In this document: positions 25,255 through 34,683 of the stretch, in pieces | Numbering within the stretch: the stretch's first letter is position 1 | Layout of the letters: every line of letters starts with the position of its first letter | Assembly (NCBI RefSeq): GCF_024753285.1 | Contig: NZ_JANUGW010000019.1 | Coordinates: forward strand, 59,602 to 123,601 | Direction: 5' to 3' | DNA: 64,000 nucleotides | Origin: Massilia pinisoli | Lineage (GTDB): Bacteria; Pseudomonadota; Gammaproteobacteria; Burkholderiales; Burkholderiaceae_D | Made by a program: the position numbers and the translations under genes | Notes under the pieces: generated by a model | The model's input: the letters and a program-made list of their open reading frames with translations, nothing else | What the model was told of the DNA's origin: nothing | The model's database searches: none

Positions 25255-25412
25255 GGATGCAGCGGCGGAAGGGGGCTGGCATCCAGATGGGGACGCCGGC
25301 GCGGAATTCCAGCGTCGACGCGCGCAGGCCGGCCGCCGTCGCCGCGACGGCAATCATCCAGCATCCGGCCCGCAGTGCGGACGCGGCAACGCCGTGTGCA
25401 CCCGCCGTCCGC

Positions 25413-25856
25413 TCAATGCCGCAGCGCCGTCGCGGCCGCCAACTGGTTCGGCCGGTCGGGGCGGAACGCGCGTTCGGCCGGCGCGGTGTCGAAATAGGCA
25501 TGCGTGCGGATGATTTTGCCGTCGCGCATCGTGAAGACATTGACCCACGGGTTCTCGTACGTGCGGCCCGTGGACTTGACGAGCCACGTCGCCTCGCCGA
25601 TGACGACGACCTTGTCGTTTTCCGCGACGATGTCGTGGACGATGAAGCGCATCGGCTGCAACGCGTTGCCCAGTTCCGAGAAGAAGCGCGCGACTTCCTG
25701 CTTGCCGTGGAAATTGCCGGCGAACGGGATGGGTTCCGATTCGGGGCTGAGCCACTCCGCGTCGTCGTGGAAGCGCTCCAGCATCGGCGCGATCTCACCC
25801 TTCTGGAACAGCTGGAGGCCATTCATGATGATCTGCTTGTTCTCTTGCGCATTCAT
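25413..25856 (-). CDS. SnoaL/NTF2-like protein
   Basis: A 147-residue cytoplasmic protein with the cone-shaped NTF2/SnoaL fold: N-terminal helix MNGLQLFQKGEIAPMLERFHDDAEW, then HGKQEVARFFSEL, FIVHDIVAENDKVVVIGEATW and VNVFTMRDGKIIRTHAYFDT, which are hallmark segments of ketosteroid-isomerase-related proteins. The reaction, if any, cannot be inferred. A GGAGAGAG ribosome site precedes the ATG. It is a single gene. Confidence 0.8.
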   Translation of the reverse strand: MNAQENKQIIMNGLQLFQKGEIAPMLERFHDDAEWLSPESEPIPFAGNFHGKQEVARFFSELGNALQPMRFIVHDIVAENDKVVVIGEATWLVKSTGRTYENPWVNVFTMRDGKIIRTHAYFDTAPAERAFRPDRPNQLAAATALRH

Positions 25857-26004
25857 GTCTCTCTCCTTGGTCTTGGTGTGCGGCGGCGCCGCTTCATGCA
25901 GCCTAGCCCTCCGCCGCGGGAAGTCAAGCGCGTATTGTGACTTTTGGTCGTATTGATTGCGGCTGCGAGGCCTTACAATCGGGCATTCACCTCAAGGAAT
26001 GTCC

Positions 26005-27165
26005 ATGCGCCTGACCCTCATCGCCGTCGCCCTGTCCTCGCTGGCCCTGGTGCCCGCCGTCCACGCCCAGTCGCAAGTGAAGATCGGCAGCGCGTCGCCG
26101 CTGTCCGGCCCCAGCGCGCACCAGGGCAAGGACATCGAGAACGGCGCGCGCCTCGCCATCGACGACTTGAATGCGAAGGGCGCGACGATCGGCGGCAAGA
26201 AGGTCAAGTGGGTCTTGCAGGCCGAGGACGACGGCAGCGATCCGAAGCTCGGCACCGCCGTCGCGCAAAAGCTCGTGGACGGCGGCGTGGTGGCCGTCGT
26301 CGGTCACCTGAATTCCGGCACGACGGTGCCCGCCTCGAAGATCTACAACAGCGCCGGCATCCCGCAGATTTCTCCGGCCGCCACCACGCCGCTGTACACG
26401 CACCAGGGCTACAAGACGGCATTCCGCGTCGTCGCCAATGACGACCTCGTGGGCCGCGTGCTGGCGAATTATTCGATCAACACGCTGAAGGCGAAGAAGA
26501 TCGCTGTCATCGACGACCGCACCGCGTTCGGCCAGGGCCTCGCCGACCAGTTCGCGAAGGACGTGAAGCGTCTCAAAGGCGCGGAGATCGTGAGTCGCCA
26601 GTTCACGAACGACCGCGCGACGGATTTCAATGCGATCCTCACGCAGATCCGCGCGCGCCGTCCCGACGTGATTTTCTACGGCGGCATGGACGCCACGGCC
26701 GGTCCGATGCTCAAGCAGATGCGCGCGTTGGGCATCGATGCGACGTTCGTGTCCGGCGATGGCGTGTGTTCGGAAAAGCTGCCGCAGCTGGCGGGCAGCG
26801 CGCTCGGCGACGACAAGGTGGTGTGCGTCGTCGCGGGCGGTGTCGACGCGCCGCTGGAGGCGGGTATGGCGGCCTTCGCGGACCGCTATCGGAAGCGCTA
26901 CGGCATCTCGTTCCAGACGTACGCGCCGTACGCGTACGACGCAACGATGGCGTTCGCCGCCGCCATGCGCGAGGCGGGATCGTCCGATCCAATAAAATTC
27001 CTGCCGGCGCTCGCGCGCATCAAGTACCAGGGCATCACGGGCACCATCGCGTTCGATGCGAACGGCGACTTGCGCGATGCGGCCCTCACGCTGTACACGT
27101 ACCGCAAGGGCCAGCTGACGAAGCTGCGCGTGGTGCGCGACAGCGTGGACGGCGGCGCGCGCTGA
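26005..27165 (+). CDS. Branched-chain amino-acid-type ABC transporter substrate-binding protein
   Basis: A 386-residue periplasmic binding protein (type I fold, LivJ/LivK family). The signal peptide MRLTLIAVALSSLALVPAVHA is cut after residue 21; the mature part opens with VKIGSASPLSGPSAHQGKDIENGARLA, the standard start of this family. There are no permease or ATPase genes nearby, so it is an orphan working with a transporter elsewhere, or a sensor component. The start ATG 26005 follows AAGGA at the right distance; ATG 25999 is less likely. TACAAT at 25974-25979 is a likely -10 box. Confidence 0.9.
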   Translation: MRLTLIAVALSSLALVPAVHAQSQVKIGSASPLSGPSAHQGKDIENGARLAIDDLNAKGATIGGKKVKWVLQAEDDGSDPKLGTAVAQKLVDGGVVAVVGHLNSGTTVPASKIYNSAGIPQISPAATTPLYTHQGYKTAFRVVANDDLVGRVLANYSINTLKAKKIAVIDDRTAFGQGLADQFAKDVKRLKGAEIVSRQFTNDRATDFNAILTQIRARRPDVIFYGGMDATAGPMLKQMRALGIDATFVSGDGVCSEKLPQLAGSALGDDKVVCVVAGGVDAPLEAGMAAFADRYRKRYGISFQTYAPYAYDATMAFAAAMREAGSSDPIKFLPALARIKYQGITGTIAFDANGDLRDAALTLYTYRKGQLTKLRVVRDSVDGGAR

Positions 27166-27184
27166 ACGCCGCCGCGCGCGTCAT

Positions 27185-27559
27185 TCAATCCGTCACGACG
27201 TGCCAGACGTTCATCTTCTTGTCGCCTTCGCGCTCCCCCGCCTTTTTATCCTTGACGAACGTGTACAGCGGCTTGCCGTGGTAGGCCAGCTGCTTGGTGC
27301 CGTCGTCGCGCACGACGGTGGAGTAGGGTGCGGATAGGGGCGCGTCGCCTGCCTTCACGGCCGGCCAGTTTTCCGCGCACTGGCCCGCGCAGGCGCTCTT
27401 GCCGCTGCCGGCGACGTCCTTGTCGAACGTGTAGACCGTCATGCCGTGCGCATCGACGAGGATGCCGTTCATCTTCTTCACGGGGAGCGGGTCGGCGGCG
27501 TGGGCGGACAGGGCGAGCAGGGCGGACAGGCAGGCAATACCAAGGTTCACGGCTTTCAT
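27185..27559 (-). CDS. Secreted repeat protein (Lipoprotein_15/COG4315-like)
   Basis: A 124-residue exported protein (signal peptide to AHA, residue 21). It has two copies of the motif of this family: GMTVYTFDKD followed by C-x3-C (SACAGQCAENWPAV), and QLAYHGKPLYTFVKDKKAGEREGD. Such proteins are periplasmic or surface proteins of unknown function. The start at 27559 is set by AAGGAG. It is convergent with the substrate-binding gene and divergent from ygjV. Confidence 0.85.
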   Translation of the reverse strand: MKAVNLGIACLSALLALSAHAADPLPVKKMNGILVDAHGMTVYTFDKDVAGSGKSACAGQCAENWPAVKAGDAPLSAPYSTVVRDDGTKQLAYHGKPLYTFVKDKKAGEREGDKKMNVWHVVTD

Positions 27560-27692
27560 GGAATCTCCTTTGAAAACATCGGACATCGGTTGTAGGGACT
27601 GCCCGGTCATTCTAGACCAAGCCGGAAGAGGTCCGCGCGCTACAAAGCCGGCTATAATGCGCGACCCCTTCCGTCCAACCTGATAGCCCTCC

Positions 27693-28208
27693 ATGTCCCT
27701 CGACTGGTTCGCGCCGGCGCAATGCGTCGGCTACATCGCGTTCGTCCTCGGCGTCGCCTCGTTCACGCAAAAGGACGACCGTCGCTTCAAGATGTTCATG
27801 GCCGCCGAATGCCTGGCCTACATCGTCCACTTCGCGCTGCTCGGCAACCCGACGGCCGTCGCCAGCTCGACCATGTCGCTGCTGCGCTCCGTGCTGGCGC
27901 TGTACACGCGCTCGCGCTGGGTGGCGGCGGGCGTCGTCGCGATGAACGTCGTGCTCGGGCTGTCGCTCGCCACGCGCATGACGGACTGGCTGCCGCTCGC
28001 CGCATCGTGCGTCGGCACGCTCGCGCTGTTCCTGCTGCGCGGCGTCCCCATGCGGCTCATGATGCTGGGCGGGACGTTCCTGTGGATCGCGAATAACGTG
28101 ATCGCCGGCTCGATCGGCGGCACGGCCCTGGAAATCGTCATCGCGCTCGTCAACGGCACGACGATCTGGCGGATGGCGCGGGTGGGGCGCGTCGCGCAGC
28201 CGGCCTGA
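27693..28208 (+). CDS. ygjV: YgjV-family inner-membrane protein
   Basis: A 171-residue membrane protein with about five to six hydrophobic helices. The family pattern of YgjV is visible (QCVGYIAFVLGVASFTQKDDRRFK, CLAYIVHFALLGNPTAVASS, SLLRSVLA, WIANNVIAGSIGGTALEIV). The function is unknown. A TATAAT hexamer at 27653-27658 lies upstream. The SNF2 helicase gene follows after 77 bases. Confidence 0.82.
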   Translation: MSLDWFAPAQCVGYIAFVLGVASFTQKDDRRFKMFMAAECLAYIVHFALLGNPTAVASSTMSLLRSVLALYTRSRWVAAGVVAMNVVLGLSLATRMTDWLPLAASCVGTLALFLLRGVPMRLMMLGGTFLWIANNVIAGSIGGTALEIVIALVNGTTIWRMARVGRVAQPA

Positions 28209-28285
28209 GCGCCGTCAACGCCGGACGTTTTGTGCGGCGCGGCGATCGGGGATAATGACGCCTCGATCCGCTTTCGTTATCGGCA

Positions 28286-31200
28286 ATGGAATTCACTCAC
28301 GACGACATCAGGCGCCAGTTCGATCCCGGCACGTTCGCCCGCGGCGAGGATTACGCCCGGCGCGACCGCGTGATCAGCCTCGAACTGGAGGGGCTCGACA
28401 GGCTCCATGGCGAAGTCGAAGGCAGCGGCGGCAGCCGCTACGTGCAGTCGATCCGCGTCGCGCAAGGCAAGTCCGGCATCCAGTTCAAGGGCGACTGCAG
28501 CTGTCCCATGACGCGCAACTGCAAGCACGTCGTCGCCGTGCTGCTGGCCGAGCTGTCGTACCGCGCGCAGGACGTGCCGGTGGCGGCCGAGCGCTGGCTG
28601 CGCAGCCTCGCCGAGGCCCGCGCGTACGCGCGCGAAATGCAAATCCTGGCGCGCGACACGTCCATCCAGCTCGCGTACGTGCTCGTCCCGGAACGCAAAG
28701 GCGCGGCGCCGGCACTGCATGCGTACACCCTCCGGCTGCGCGACGACGGCACCGTCGCCGAGGCCCTCCTCGAGACCGATGCGGCGCGCATGATGGCCGG
28801 CAGGCCGCCGCACCCTGGACGCGAGCACGACGAGTCGCTGCACCTGCTGGTCGCGATGCAGCTGGCCCACGGCACGGGCAGACCCACGGGCACGTTCGGC
28901 GCGGCACTGCTGGCGCGGCTGTGCGCCGAGGGACGGCTGTGGCGCGCCGGCTCGTTGAAGGCGGCCAGGTATGGCCACCTAGAGCGGATCGTGCCGGGCC
29001 CGCGGCGGCAGATGATGCCCGCCTGGCTGGAGGATGGTGTGGACCGCGGCACGGTGACGCTGGCCTGGCGCGTTGACGGCGGGGACATACCGGAGTGCAC
29101 ATTTCCGACCGATCCGCTGTACTACCTGGACGGTCTCGCGCTCGGCGTGCTCGACGTGCCCGCACAGTTTGCCGGCATTCCGTCCGCGGCCGTGCTGGAC
29201 CTCGTCGCGCAGGCGCCGACGCTGCGCGCGGACCAGCGCACGGCCGTGGCGAGCGTCCTCGTCGACATGGGCCTGGACGATTTCATGCCGCCGCCCGCCG
29301 CGCTGGCGGTGCACGAGCGGCGCGACGTCGTGCCCGTGCCGCACCTGCTGCTCGACAGCCTGCAGGTGCCGGCGCGGCGCGAGTGGGTCTGGCGCAACGT
29401 CGCCGTGCTGTCGTTCGATTATGGCGGGCTGTCGACGGAAGGCATCGACGAACACGTGCTGCGCAACGCGACGGCGGACGGCGTCGAGGTGATCGTGCGC
29501 GACCGCGGCGCGGAAGCGGCCGCCGGCGCCTGGCTGGCCGCGTCCGGCTTCGTCGCGCCGCCGCCGGACGCACCCGCGCTCGACGGCTGGCCGGACGTGC
29601 TGGAGTTGCCGGACGAAGCCGCGTGGCTCGCCTTCGTGCGCGACGAATTGCCGCGCCTGCGCGACGCCGGCTGGGTGGTCGAAGTCGGCAGCGATTTCCG
29701 CTACGACCTGGCGGAGGTGGACGAGTGGTACGTCGAGGTGGACGAGGATGCATCGGGCGGCAACGGCTGGTTCGACCTGGAACTCGGCATCGTCGTCGGG
29801 GACGAGCGCCATCCGCTGCTGCCGTTGCTGCTGGCGATGATCCGGGCGGCACCGCGCGAATTCGATGCCGCTGCGCTGGCCGCGCGCGCGGACGACGCCG
29901 AGCTGCTCGTCGCGCTGTCCGACAGGCAGCGCGTGGCCCTGCCGTGGCGCCGCGTAAAACCCATCCTGGCCACGTTGGGCGAACTGTATTTCAGCGACCG
30001 CATCGGCGCGAAGATCCACCTGCCCGCGATGGATGCCGCGCGCCTCGCCGAGCTGGAACGGGCGGCGCGGATGCGCTGGCTGGGCGGCGAGCGCCTGCGC
30101 GAACTGGGCCGCAAGCTGCACGACTTCGACGGCATCCGCCCCGTGGACGTCCCGGCCGGCCTGAACGCGGAACTGCGCGGCTACCAGCGTGCGGGCCTCG
30201 ACTGGATGCAATTCCTGCGCGCATACGGTTTCGGCGGCATCCTCGCCGACGACATGGGACTCGGCAAGACGATCCAGACGCTGGCGCACATCCTCGCCGA
30301 AAAGGAGGCGGGCCGGCTCGACGCGCCGGCGCTCGTCGTGGCGCCGACGACCTTGATGGGCAACTGGCAGGCGGAAGCGGCGCGCTTCACGCCCGGCCTG
30401 CGCGTGCTCCTGCTGCACGGCAAGGACCGCAAGACCCTGTTCGACCGGGTGGGCGAGGCGGACGTCGTGCTCACCACGTATGCGCTGCTGGGGCGCGACG
30501 AGGCGGCGCTGCGCCGTCACCGCTACCACCTGCTGATCCTCGACGAAGCCCAGTACATCAAGAACAGCCGGTCGAAGGCCGCGCAGACGGCGCGCCTGCT
30601 CGACGCGCGCCACCGCCTCTGCCTGACAGGCACGCCGGTGCAGAACCACCTGGGCGAATTGTGGTCGCAGTTCCATTTCCTGATGCCGGGCCTGCTGGCC
30701 GACGAGAAACAGTTCAATGCGGCGTACCGCAAGCCGATCGAGTTGCAGGGCGACGTCCTGCGCCAGGATTTATTGGCGCGGCGCCTGAAGCCGTTCATGC
30801 TGCGCCGGACCAAGGACAAGGTCGCAACGGAGCTGCCGCCGAAGACGGAAGTCGTGTTGCCCATCGACCTCGACGGCGCGCAGCGCGACCTGTACGAGAC
30901 GGTGCGCGTGGCGATGGACGCGAAGGTCCGCGACGCGGTCGACCGCAAGGGCCTGGCGCGCAGCCAGATCGTGATCCTCGACGCGCTGCTGAAGCTGCGC
31001 CAGGCCTGCTGCGATCCGCGCCTGCTCGACCCCGCTTCCAAGGCCGGCTCCGCGAAGCTGGACGCGCTGCTGGAATTGCTCGACACCTTGCTGAGCGAAG
31101 GCCGCAGCGTGCTCGTGTTTTCCCAATTCACCAGCATGCTCGCCCTGATCGAGGACGCGTTGCGCGCGCGTGGCATCGACTATGCGCTTCTGACGGGCGA

Positions 31201-31558
31201 CACGGTCGACCGCGCCGCCCCCGTGGCCGCGTTCCAGCGGCGCGACGTCGGCGTGTTCCTGATCAGCTTGAAGGCGGGCGGCGTGGGCCTGAACCTGACG
31301 GCGGCCGATACCGTCATCCACTACGACCCGTGGTGGAATCCCGCGAGCGAAAACCAGGCGACCGACCGCGCCTGGCGCATCGGCCAGGAGCAGCCGGTGT
31401 TCGTCTACAAGCTGATCGCGCGCGGCACGCTCGAAGAAAAAATCCAGGAGATGCAGCGCCGCAAGGGAGAACTGGCCAATACCGTGCTCGAGGCGGAGGC
31501 CGGACTCGCCGCCGCGATCGGACCGGACGATTTGCGTATGCTGTTCGCGCAACCGTAG
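28286..31558 (+). CDS. SWIM zinc-finger SNF2-family helicase/ATPase
   Basis: A large (1090-residue) DNA-dependent ATPase. A SWIM zinc finger occupies the N-terminus (Cys71, Cys73, Cys79, His81). The middle is a region typical of bacterial SNF2 proteins. The C-terminal half is the SNF2 motor: Walker A GLGKT with Lys661, Walker B DEAQ at 753-756, motif III around LTGTPVQN, motif V GGVGLNLTAAD, and motif VI QATDRAWRIGQ. Such proteins remodel nucleoprotein or resolve stalled RNA polymerase, but roles of the SWIM-SNF2 type in bacteria are poorly known. Transcribed alone, after ygjV. Confidence 0.93.
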   Translation: MEFTHDDIRRQFDPGTFARGEDYARRDRVISLELEGLDRLHGEVEGSGGSRYVQSIRVAQGKSGIQFKGDCSCPMTRNCKHVVAVLLAELSYRAQDVPVAAERWLRSLAEARAYAREMQILARDTSIQLAYVLVPERKGAAPALHAYTLRLRDDGTVAEALLETDAARMMAGRPPHPGREHDESLHLLVAMQLAHGTGRPTGTFGAALLARLCAEGRLWRAGSLKAARYGHLERIVPGPRRQMMPAWLEDGVDRGTVTLAWRVDGGDIPECTFPTDPLYYLDGLALGVLDVPAQFAGIPSAAVLDLVAQAPTLRADQRTAVASVLVDMGLDDFMPPPAALAVHERRDVVPVPHLLLDSLQVPARREWVWRNVAVLSFDYGGLSTEGIDEHVLRNATADGVEVIVRDRGAEAAAGAWLAASGFVAPPPDAPALDGWPDVLELPDEAAWLAFVRDELPRLRDAGWVVEVGSDFRYDLAEVDEWYVEVDEDASGGNGWFDLELGIVVGDERHPLLPLLLAMIRAAPREFDAAALAARADDAELLVALSDRQRVALPWRRVKPILATLGELYFSDRIGAKIHLPAMDAARLAELERAARMRWLGGERLRELGRKLHDFDGIRPVDVPAGLNAELRGYQRAGLDWMQFLRAYGFGGILADDMGLGKTIQTLAHILAEKEAGRLDAPALVVAPTTLMGNWQAEAARFTPGLRVLLLHGKDRKTLFDRVGEADVVLTTYALLGRDEAALRRHRYHLLILDEAQYIKNSRSKAAQTARLLDARHRLCLTGTPVQNHLGELWSQFHFLMPGLLADEKQFNAAYRKPIELQGDVLRQDLLARRLKPFMLRRTKDKVATELPPKTEVVLPIDLDGAQRDLYETVRVAMDAKVRDAVDRKGLARSQIVILDALLKLRQACCDPRLLDPASKAGSAKLDALLELLDTLLSEGRSVLVFSQFTSMLALIEDALRARGIDYALLTGDTVDRAAPVAAFQRRDVGVFLISLKAGGVGLNLTAADTVIHYDPWWNPASENQATDRAWRIGQEQPVFVYKLIARGTLEEKIQEMQRRKGELANTVLEAEAGLAAAIGPDDLRMLFAQP

Positions 31559-31648
31559 CCGCGCACACCGTGCACTAGCGTACGGACGCCCGTGTCCGCG
31601 GCAGGCATCCTGAACCCATGATCAATCGCTGACGAAAGGAGAACGATC

Positions 31649-31726
31649 ATGGGTAAATACTTCCTCGCGTGGATCCTGGGTGTGCCGGCAATCGTCCTGG
31701 TCATCCTGTACCTGTTCTTCCACTGA
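31649..31726 (+). CDS. 25-residue single-span membrane peptide
   Basis: A very short gene coding for a peptide that starts MGKYFLAWILGVPA and ends in an aromatic/His tail (YLFFH). Residues 5-24 form one uninterrupted hydrophobic helix with a central Pro. A good AAGGAG ribosome site lies at 31636-31641, eight bases before the ATG, and an 11-base-pair stem-loop follows, so this is a complete gene unit. I have the impression that similar peptides are widespread in Burkholderiales, but I cannot check. Function unknown; a role in the envelope or as a subunit of a membrane complex is possible. Confidence 0.65.
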   Translation: MGKYFLAWILGVPAIVLVILYLFFH

Positions 31727-31748
31727 TTGCAGTGCCCGCGGTAAGTCA

Positions 31749-31777
31749 ACGACGCCACCCTCGCACGGTGGCGTCGT
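31749..31777. terminator. Stem-loop after the 25-residue gene
   Basis: ACGACGCCACC (31749-31759) pairs perfectly with GGTGGCGTCGT (31767-31777) across a seven-base loop. No T-run follows. It separates the small gene from the convergent hydrolase gene and probably stops both transcripts. Confidence 0.5.
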
Positions 31778-31831
31778 CGTTGATGGATCACGCCAGTGCG
31801 ATGCTGACGTCGATATTTCCGCGTGACATTT

Positions 31832-32821
31832 TTACAGGTGGTCGACGGCGATGACGGCGTCGGCGAACGCGCCCGGTGCTTCCTGCGGGAGGTTGTGTCC
31901 CGCGCCGCCCTTGATCAGCTCATGCTTGTACTTCCCCGTGAAGCGCTTGGCGTACGCGGCGGGCTCCGGGTGCGGCGCGCCGTTCGCGTCGCCTTCCAGC
32001 GTGATCGTCGGCACGGTGATTGCCGGGAACCGCGCCAGGCGCGCTTCCAGCGGTGCGTATTTCGCCTCGCCCTGTGCCAGCCCCAGGCGCCAGCGATAGT
32101 TGTGGACGGTGATGGCCACGTGGTCCGGGTTCTCCAGCGCAGCGGCGCTGCGGTCGAACGTGCGGTCGTCGAAATGCCACTGCGGCGAGGCGGTCTGCCA
32201 GATCAGCTTGGCGAAATCGTGGTGGTTCTTTTCGTAGCCGACCCGGCCGCGCTCGGTGGCGAAGTAGAACTGGTACCACCATTGCTGCTCGGCGGCGGGC
32301 GGCAGCGGCTGCTTGCCGCTGTCCTGGCTGCCGATCAGGTAGCCGCTCACGGACACGAGGCCCTTGACGCGCTCCGGCCACAGCGCCGCGACGATGTCCG
32401 CGCTGCGTGCGCCCCAGTCGTAGCCGGCCAGGATCGCCTTGTCGATCTTCAGCGCATCCATCAGCGCGACGACGTCTTCCGCCAGCGCGGCCGGTTCGCC
32501 GTTGCGCACGGCGTTCTTGTCGAGGAAGCGCGTGGTGCCGTAGCCGCGCAAATGGGGCACGATGACGCGGTAGCCGGCCTGCGTCAGCCGCGGCACGACG
32601 TCGACGTAGCTGTGGATGTCGTAGGGCCAGCCGTGCAGCAGGATCACGACGGGACCGTTGGCCGGGCCCGCGTCCACGTAGCCGACGTTCAGCACGCCGG
32701 CGTCGATCTGCTTGATGTTCTGGAAGGCGGCCGGTGCGGACGTTTGCGCCTGGGCGGCGCCCAGGCTCAGGACGGTGAGGGCGGCTGCGCCGATGGCGTT
32801 GCGGACGATGTGCTTGTTCAT
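31832..32821 (-). CDS. Exported alpha/beta hydrolase, epoxide hydrolase-like
   Basis: A 329-residue protein with a signal peptide (to AAQAQ, residue 25). It has the HGWP oxyanion segment and the nucleophile elbow GYDWGA, where Asp replaces Ser, as in epoxide hydrolases and haloalkane dehalogenases. The catalytic His is in KGGAGHNLPQEAP. Epoxide hydrolysis in the periplasm is the most likely activity; the substrate is unknown. A Fur-like palindrome and AT-rich DNA lie in the upstream region shared with the divergent carboxylesterase gene. Confidence 0.85.
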   Translation of the reverse strand: MNKHIVRNAIGAAALTVLSLGAAQAQTSAPAAFQNIKQIDAGVLNVGYVDAGPANGPVVILLHGWPYDIHSYVDVVPRLTQAGYRVIVPHLRGYGTTRFLDKNAVRNGEPAALAEDVVALMDALKIDKAILAGYDWGARSADIVAALWPERVKGLVSVSGYLIGSQDSGKQPLPPAAEQQWWYQFYFATERGRVGYEKNHHDFAKLIWQTASPQWHFDDRTFDRSAAALENPDHVAITVHNYRWRLGLAQGEAKYAPLEARLARFPAITVPTITLEGDANGAPHPEPAAYAKRFTGKYKHELIKGGAGHNLPQEAPGAFADAVIAVDHL

Positions 32822-32865
32822 GGATTCCTCCGGTCAGGTCAGTGGCTGGTCGAATTACTTATTGC

Positions 32866-32878
32866 GATAATCATTATG
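32866..32878. promoter_or_regulatory. Fur-box-like palindrome upstream of hydrolase gene
   Basis: GATAAT-C-ATTATG is a 6-1-6 inverted repeat with one mismatch, matching the core of a Fur box. A second GATAAT lies at 32932-32937 in the same AT-rich divergent region. Fur control of the epoxide hydrolase-like gene or of the carboxylesterase gene is possible but unproven. Confidence 0.35.
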
Positions 32879-33020
32879 GCGATAAATGTATCCGACGCGG
32901 CGGCGTTTTGCAAGAACAAAACCGTTATTTCGATAATTATTTTTCGCACCCCCGTTTTAATGTGACCGGCAGCAAGTATTGCTCGTTACAATCGGCGTCG
33001 ATACTTAACAAGGAGACACG

Positions 33021-34562
33021 ATGACGAGCACGCGAACGATGGTCTTCGTCGCCGGATGCCTGCTGGCCTGTGCGGCCCAGCCGGCCCAGGTGACGGCGCC
33101 GGTGACAGTCACGGGTGGACGAATCGTCGGCACCAAGGCCGGCGACGTGAACACATTCCTCGGCGTGCCGTTCGCCGCGCCGCCGGTGGGTAACTTGCGC
33201 TGGCGCGCGCCGCAACCGGTCGTGCCGTGGCAGGGCGTGACGGCCGCGCACGCGTTCGCGCCCGCCTGCGCGCAGACGGCGCCCTGGGTGTCGAACCCGA
33301 AGAGCGAGGACTGCCTGTACCTCAACGTGTGGACGCCCGCGCAGAAGCCTGCGCAGAAGCTGCCCGTCATCGTCTGGATCCACGGCGGCGGTTTCTATGG
33401 TGGCACGGCCGCGATGCCGATGTTCGACGGCGCTGCGCTGGCGCGGCGCGGGGTCGTCGTCGTCACGCTCAACTACCGTCTCGGCATCTTCGGCTTCTTC
33501 GCCCACCCGGAGCTGACGGCGGAGTCGCCGGACAAGGCATCGGGCAACCAGGCCATCGAAGACCAGATCGCCGCGCTGCGCTGGGTGAAGGACAATATCG
33601 CGGCGTTCGGCGGCGACCCGGCGCGCGTCACGATCATGGGCGAGTCGGCGGGTGGCGAGTCCGTCGCGATCCTCGTCGCGTCGCCGCTGGCGCATGGCCT
33701 TTTCCAGCGTGCGATCTCGGAGAGCGGCAACGACGGCGTGCCGATGGACGCCAGCGAGAACGCGCCGTTCGACCGCAAGGCCGCGGAAGCCGAAGGGCTC
33801 GCGTTCGCGAAGGCCGCCGGCGCCGCGCACCTGGCCGACCTGCGCGCGCTCCCGGTCGCGGCGCTGCAGAAGCCGGCGTGGGCACCGCATCCGATCGTCG
33901 ACGGCCACGTGCTGCGCGAAGACCTGACGACGACGTATCGCAACCACCGCCAGAACGACGTCCCGCTGCTGGCCGGCTGGAACGCGGAAGAGGGCAAGGA
34001 CCTGGCGCCGGAACTCGTCGGCACCGACAAGTTCACGGCCGCGAGCCACCGCGCGCTCGTCGCCAAGTTGCTGGGCCACGCGCCGTCGGCCGCCGTGCTG
34101 GCCGCGTATCCGGGCGCGACGGACGCGCAAGCCAAGGCATCCATCGAGCAGCTGACGAACGATTGGTGGGGCTGGCGCATGACGCACTGGGCCGGCCTGC
34201 AGGCGCGCTACGGCCGCGCGAAACCGTACGTCTATTATTTCGCGCACCGGCCCACCGAGCCCGTGACGCCTTGCGGCTACGGTTGCGGCGCGGGCCACGG
34301 CGCCGAGATCCAGTACGTGTTCGACCACCTCGGCCAGGATGCGCGGCCCTGGTCCGCGTACGACCGCAGCCTCGCCGCGCGGCTCGCCGACACGTGGGCC
34401 ACGTTCGCGCGCACGGGCGATCCGAACGGGAAGGGCTTGCCGGCGTGGCCCGCGTTCGACGGCAACGCATCGACCATCCTGCGCATCGGCGACGACGCCG
34501 ACCTGCGCGCGCGCGGCAAGCTGCCGGACTTCTCGCTGTTCGGGCCGGAGGCCGGACGCTGA
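33021..34562 (+). CDS. Type-B carboxylesterase, exported
   Basis: A 513-residue carboxylesterase of the type-B family (para-nitrobenzyl esterase/acetylcholinesterase-like). The family signatures are EDCLYLNVWTP and the oxyanion hole WIHGGGFYGG; the nucleophile Ser209 is in GESAGG. The catalytic His is probably in GCGAGHGAEIQY. An N-terminal signal is present; the end of its hydrophobic core (LLAC) could be a lipobox. Substrates of the family are very broad. It is followed 121 bases later by the GH31 gene on the same strand. Confidence 0.9.
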   Translation: MTSTRTMVFVAGCLLACAAQPAQVTAPVTVTGGRIVGTKAGDVNTFLGVPFAAPPVGNLRWRAPQPVVPWQGVTAAHAFAPACAQTAPWVSNPKSEDCLYLNVWTPAQKPAQKLPVIVWIHGGGFYGGTAAMPMFDGAALARRGVVVVTLNYRLGIFGFFAHPELTAESPDKASGNQAIEDQIAALRWVKDNIAAFGGDPARVTIMGESAGGESVAILVASPLAHGLFQRAISESGNDGVPMDASENAPFDRKAAEAEGLAFAKAAGAAHLADLRALPVAALQKPAWAPHPIVDGHVLREDLTTTYRNHRQNDVPLLAGWNAEEGKDLAPELVGTDKFTAASHRALVAKLLGHAPSAAVLAAYPGATDAQAKASIEQLTNDWWGWRMTHWAGLQARYGRAKPYVYYFAHRPTEPVTPCGYGCGAGHGAEIQYVFDHLGQDARPWSAYDRSLAARLADTWATFARTGDPNGKGLPAWPAFDGNASTILRIGDDADLRARGKLPDFSLFGPEAGR

Positions 34563-34683
34563 CGTCCGTTGCACGCCGCGGCGGCTAAACAGCGGCCGAT
34601 TCCTGGCGAGGCATTGCGTTTCGCGCACGGGCTTTGTATAACCGAGGGACGTGAACCCATCGTCCCGACAGGATGCATTGCCC

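Noticed and set aside
28255..31578. A long alternative plus-strand frame overlapping the SNF2 helicase
   Set aside because: Arg/Ala-rich and without motifs; all SNF2 and SWIM motifs are in the other frame.
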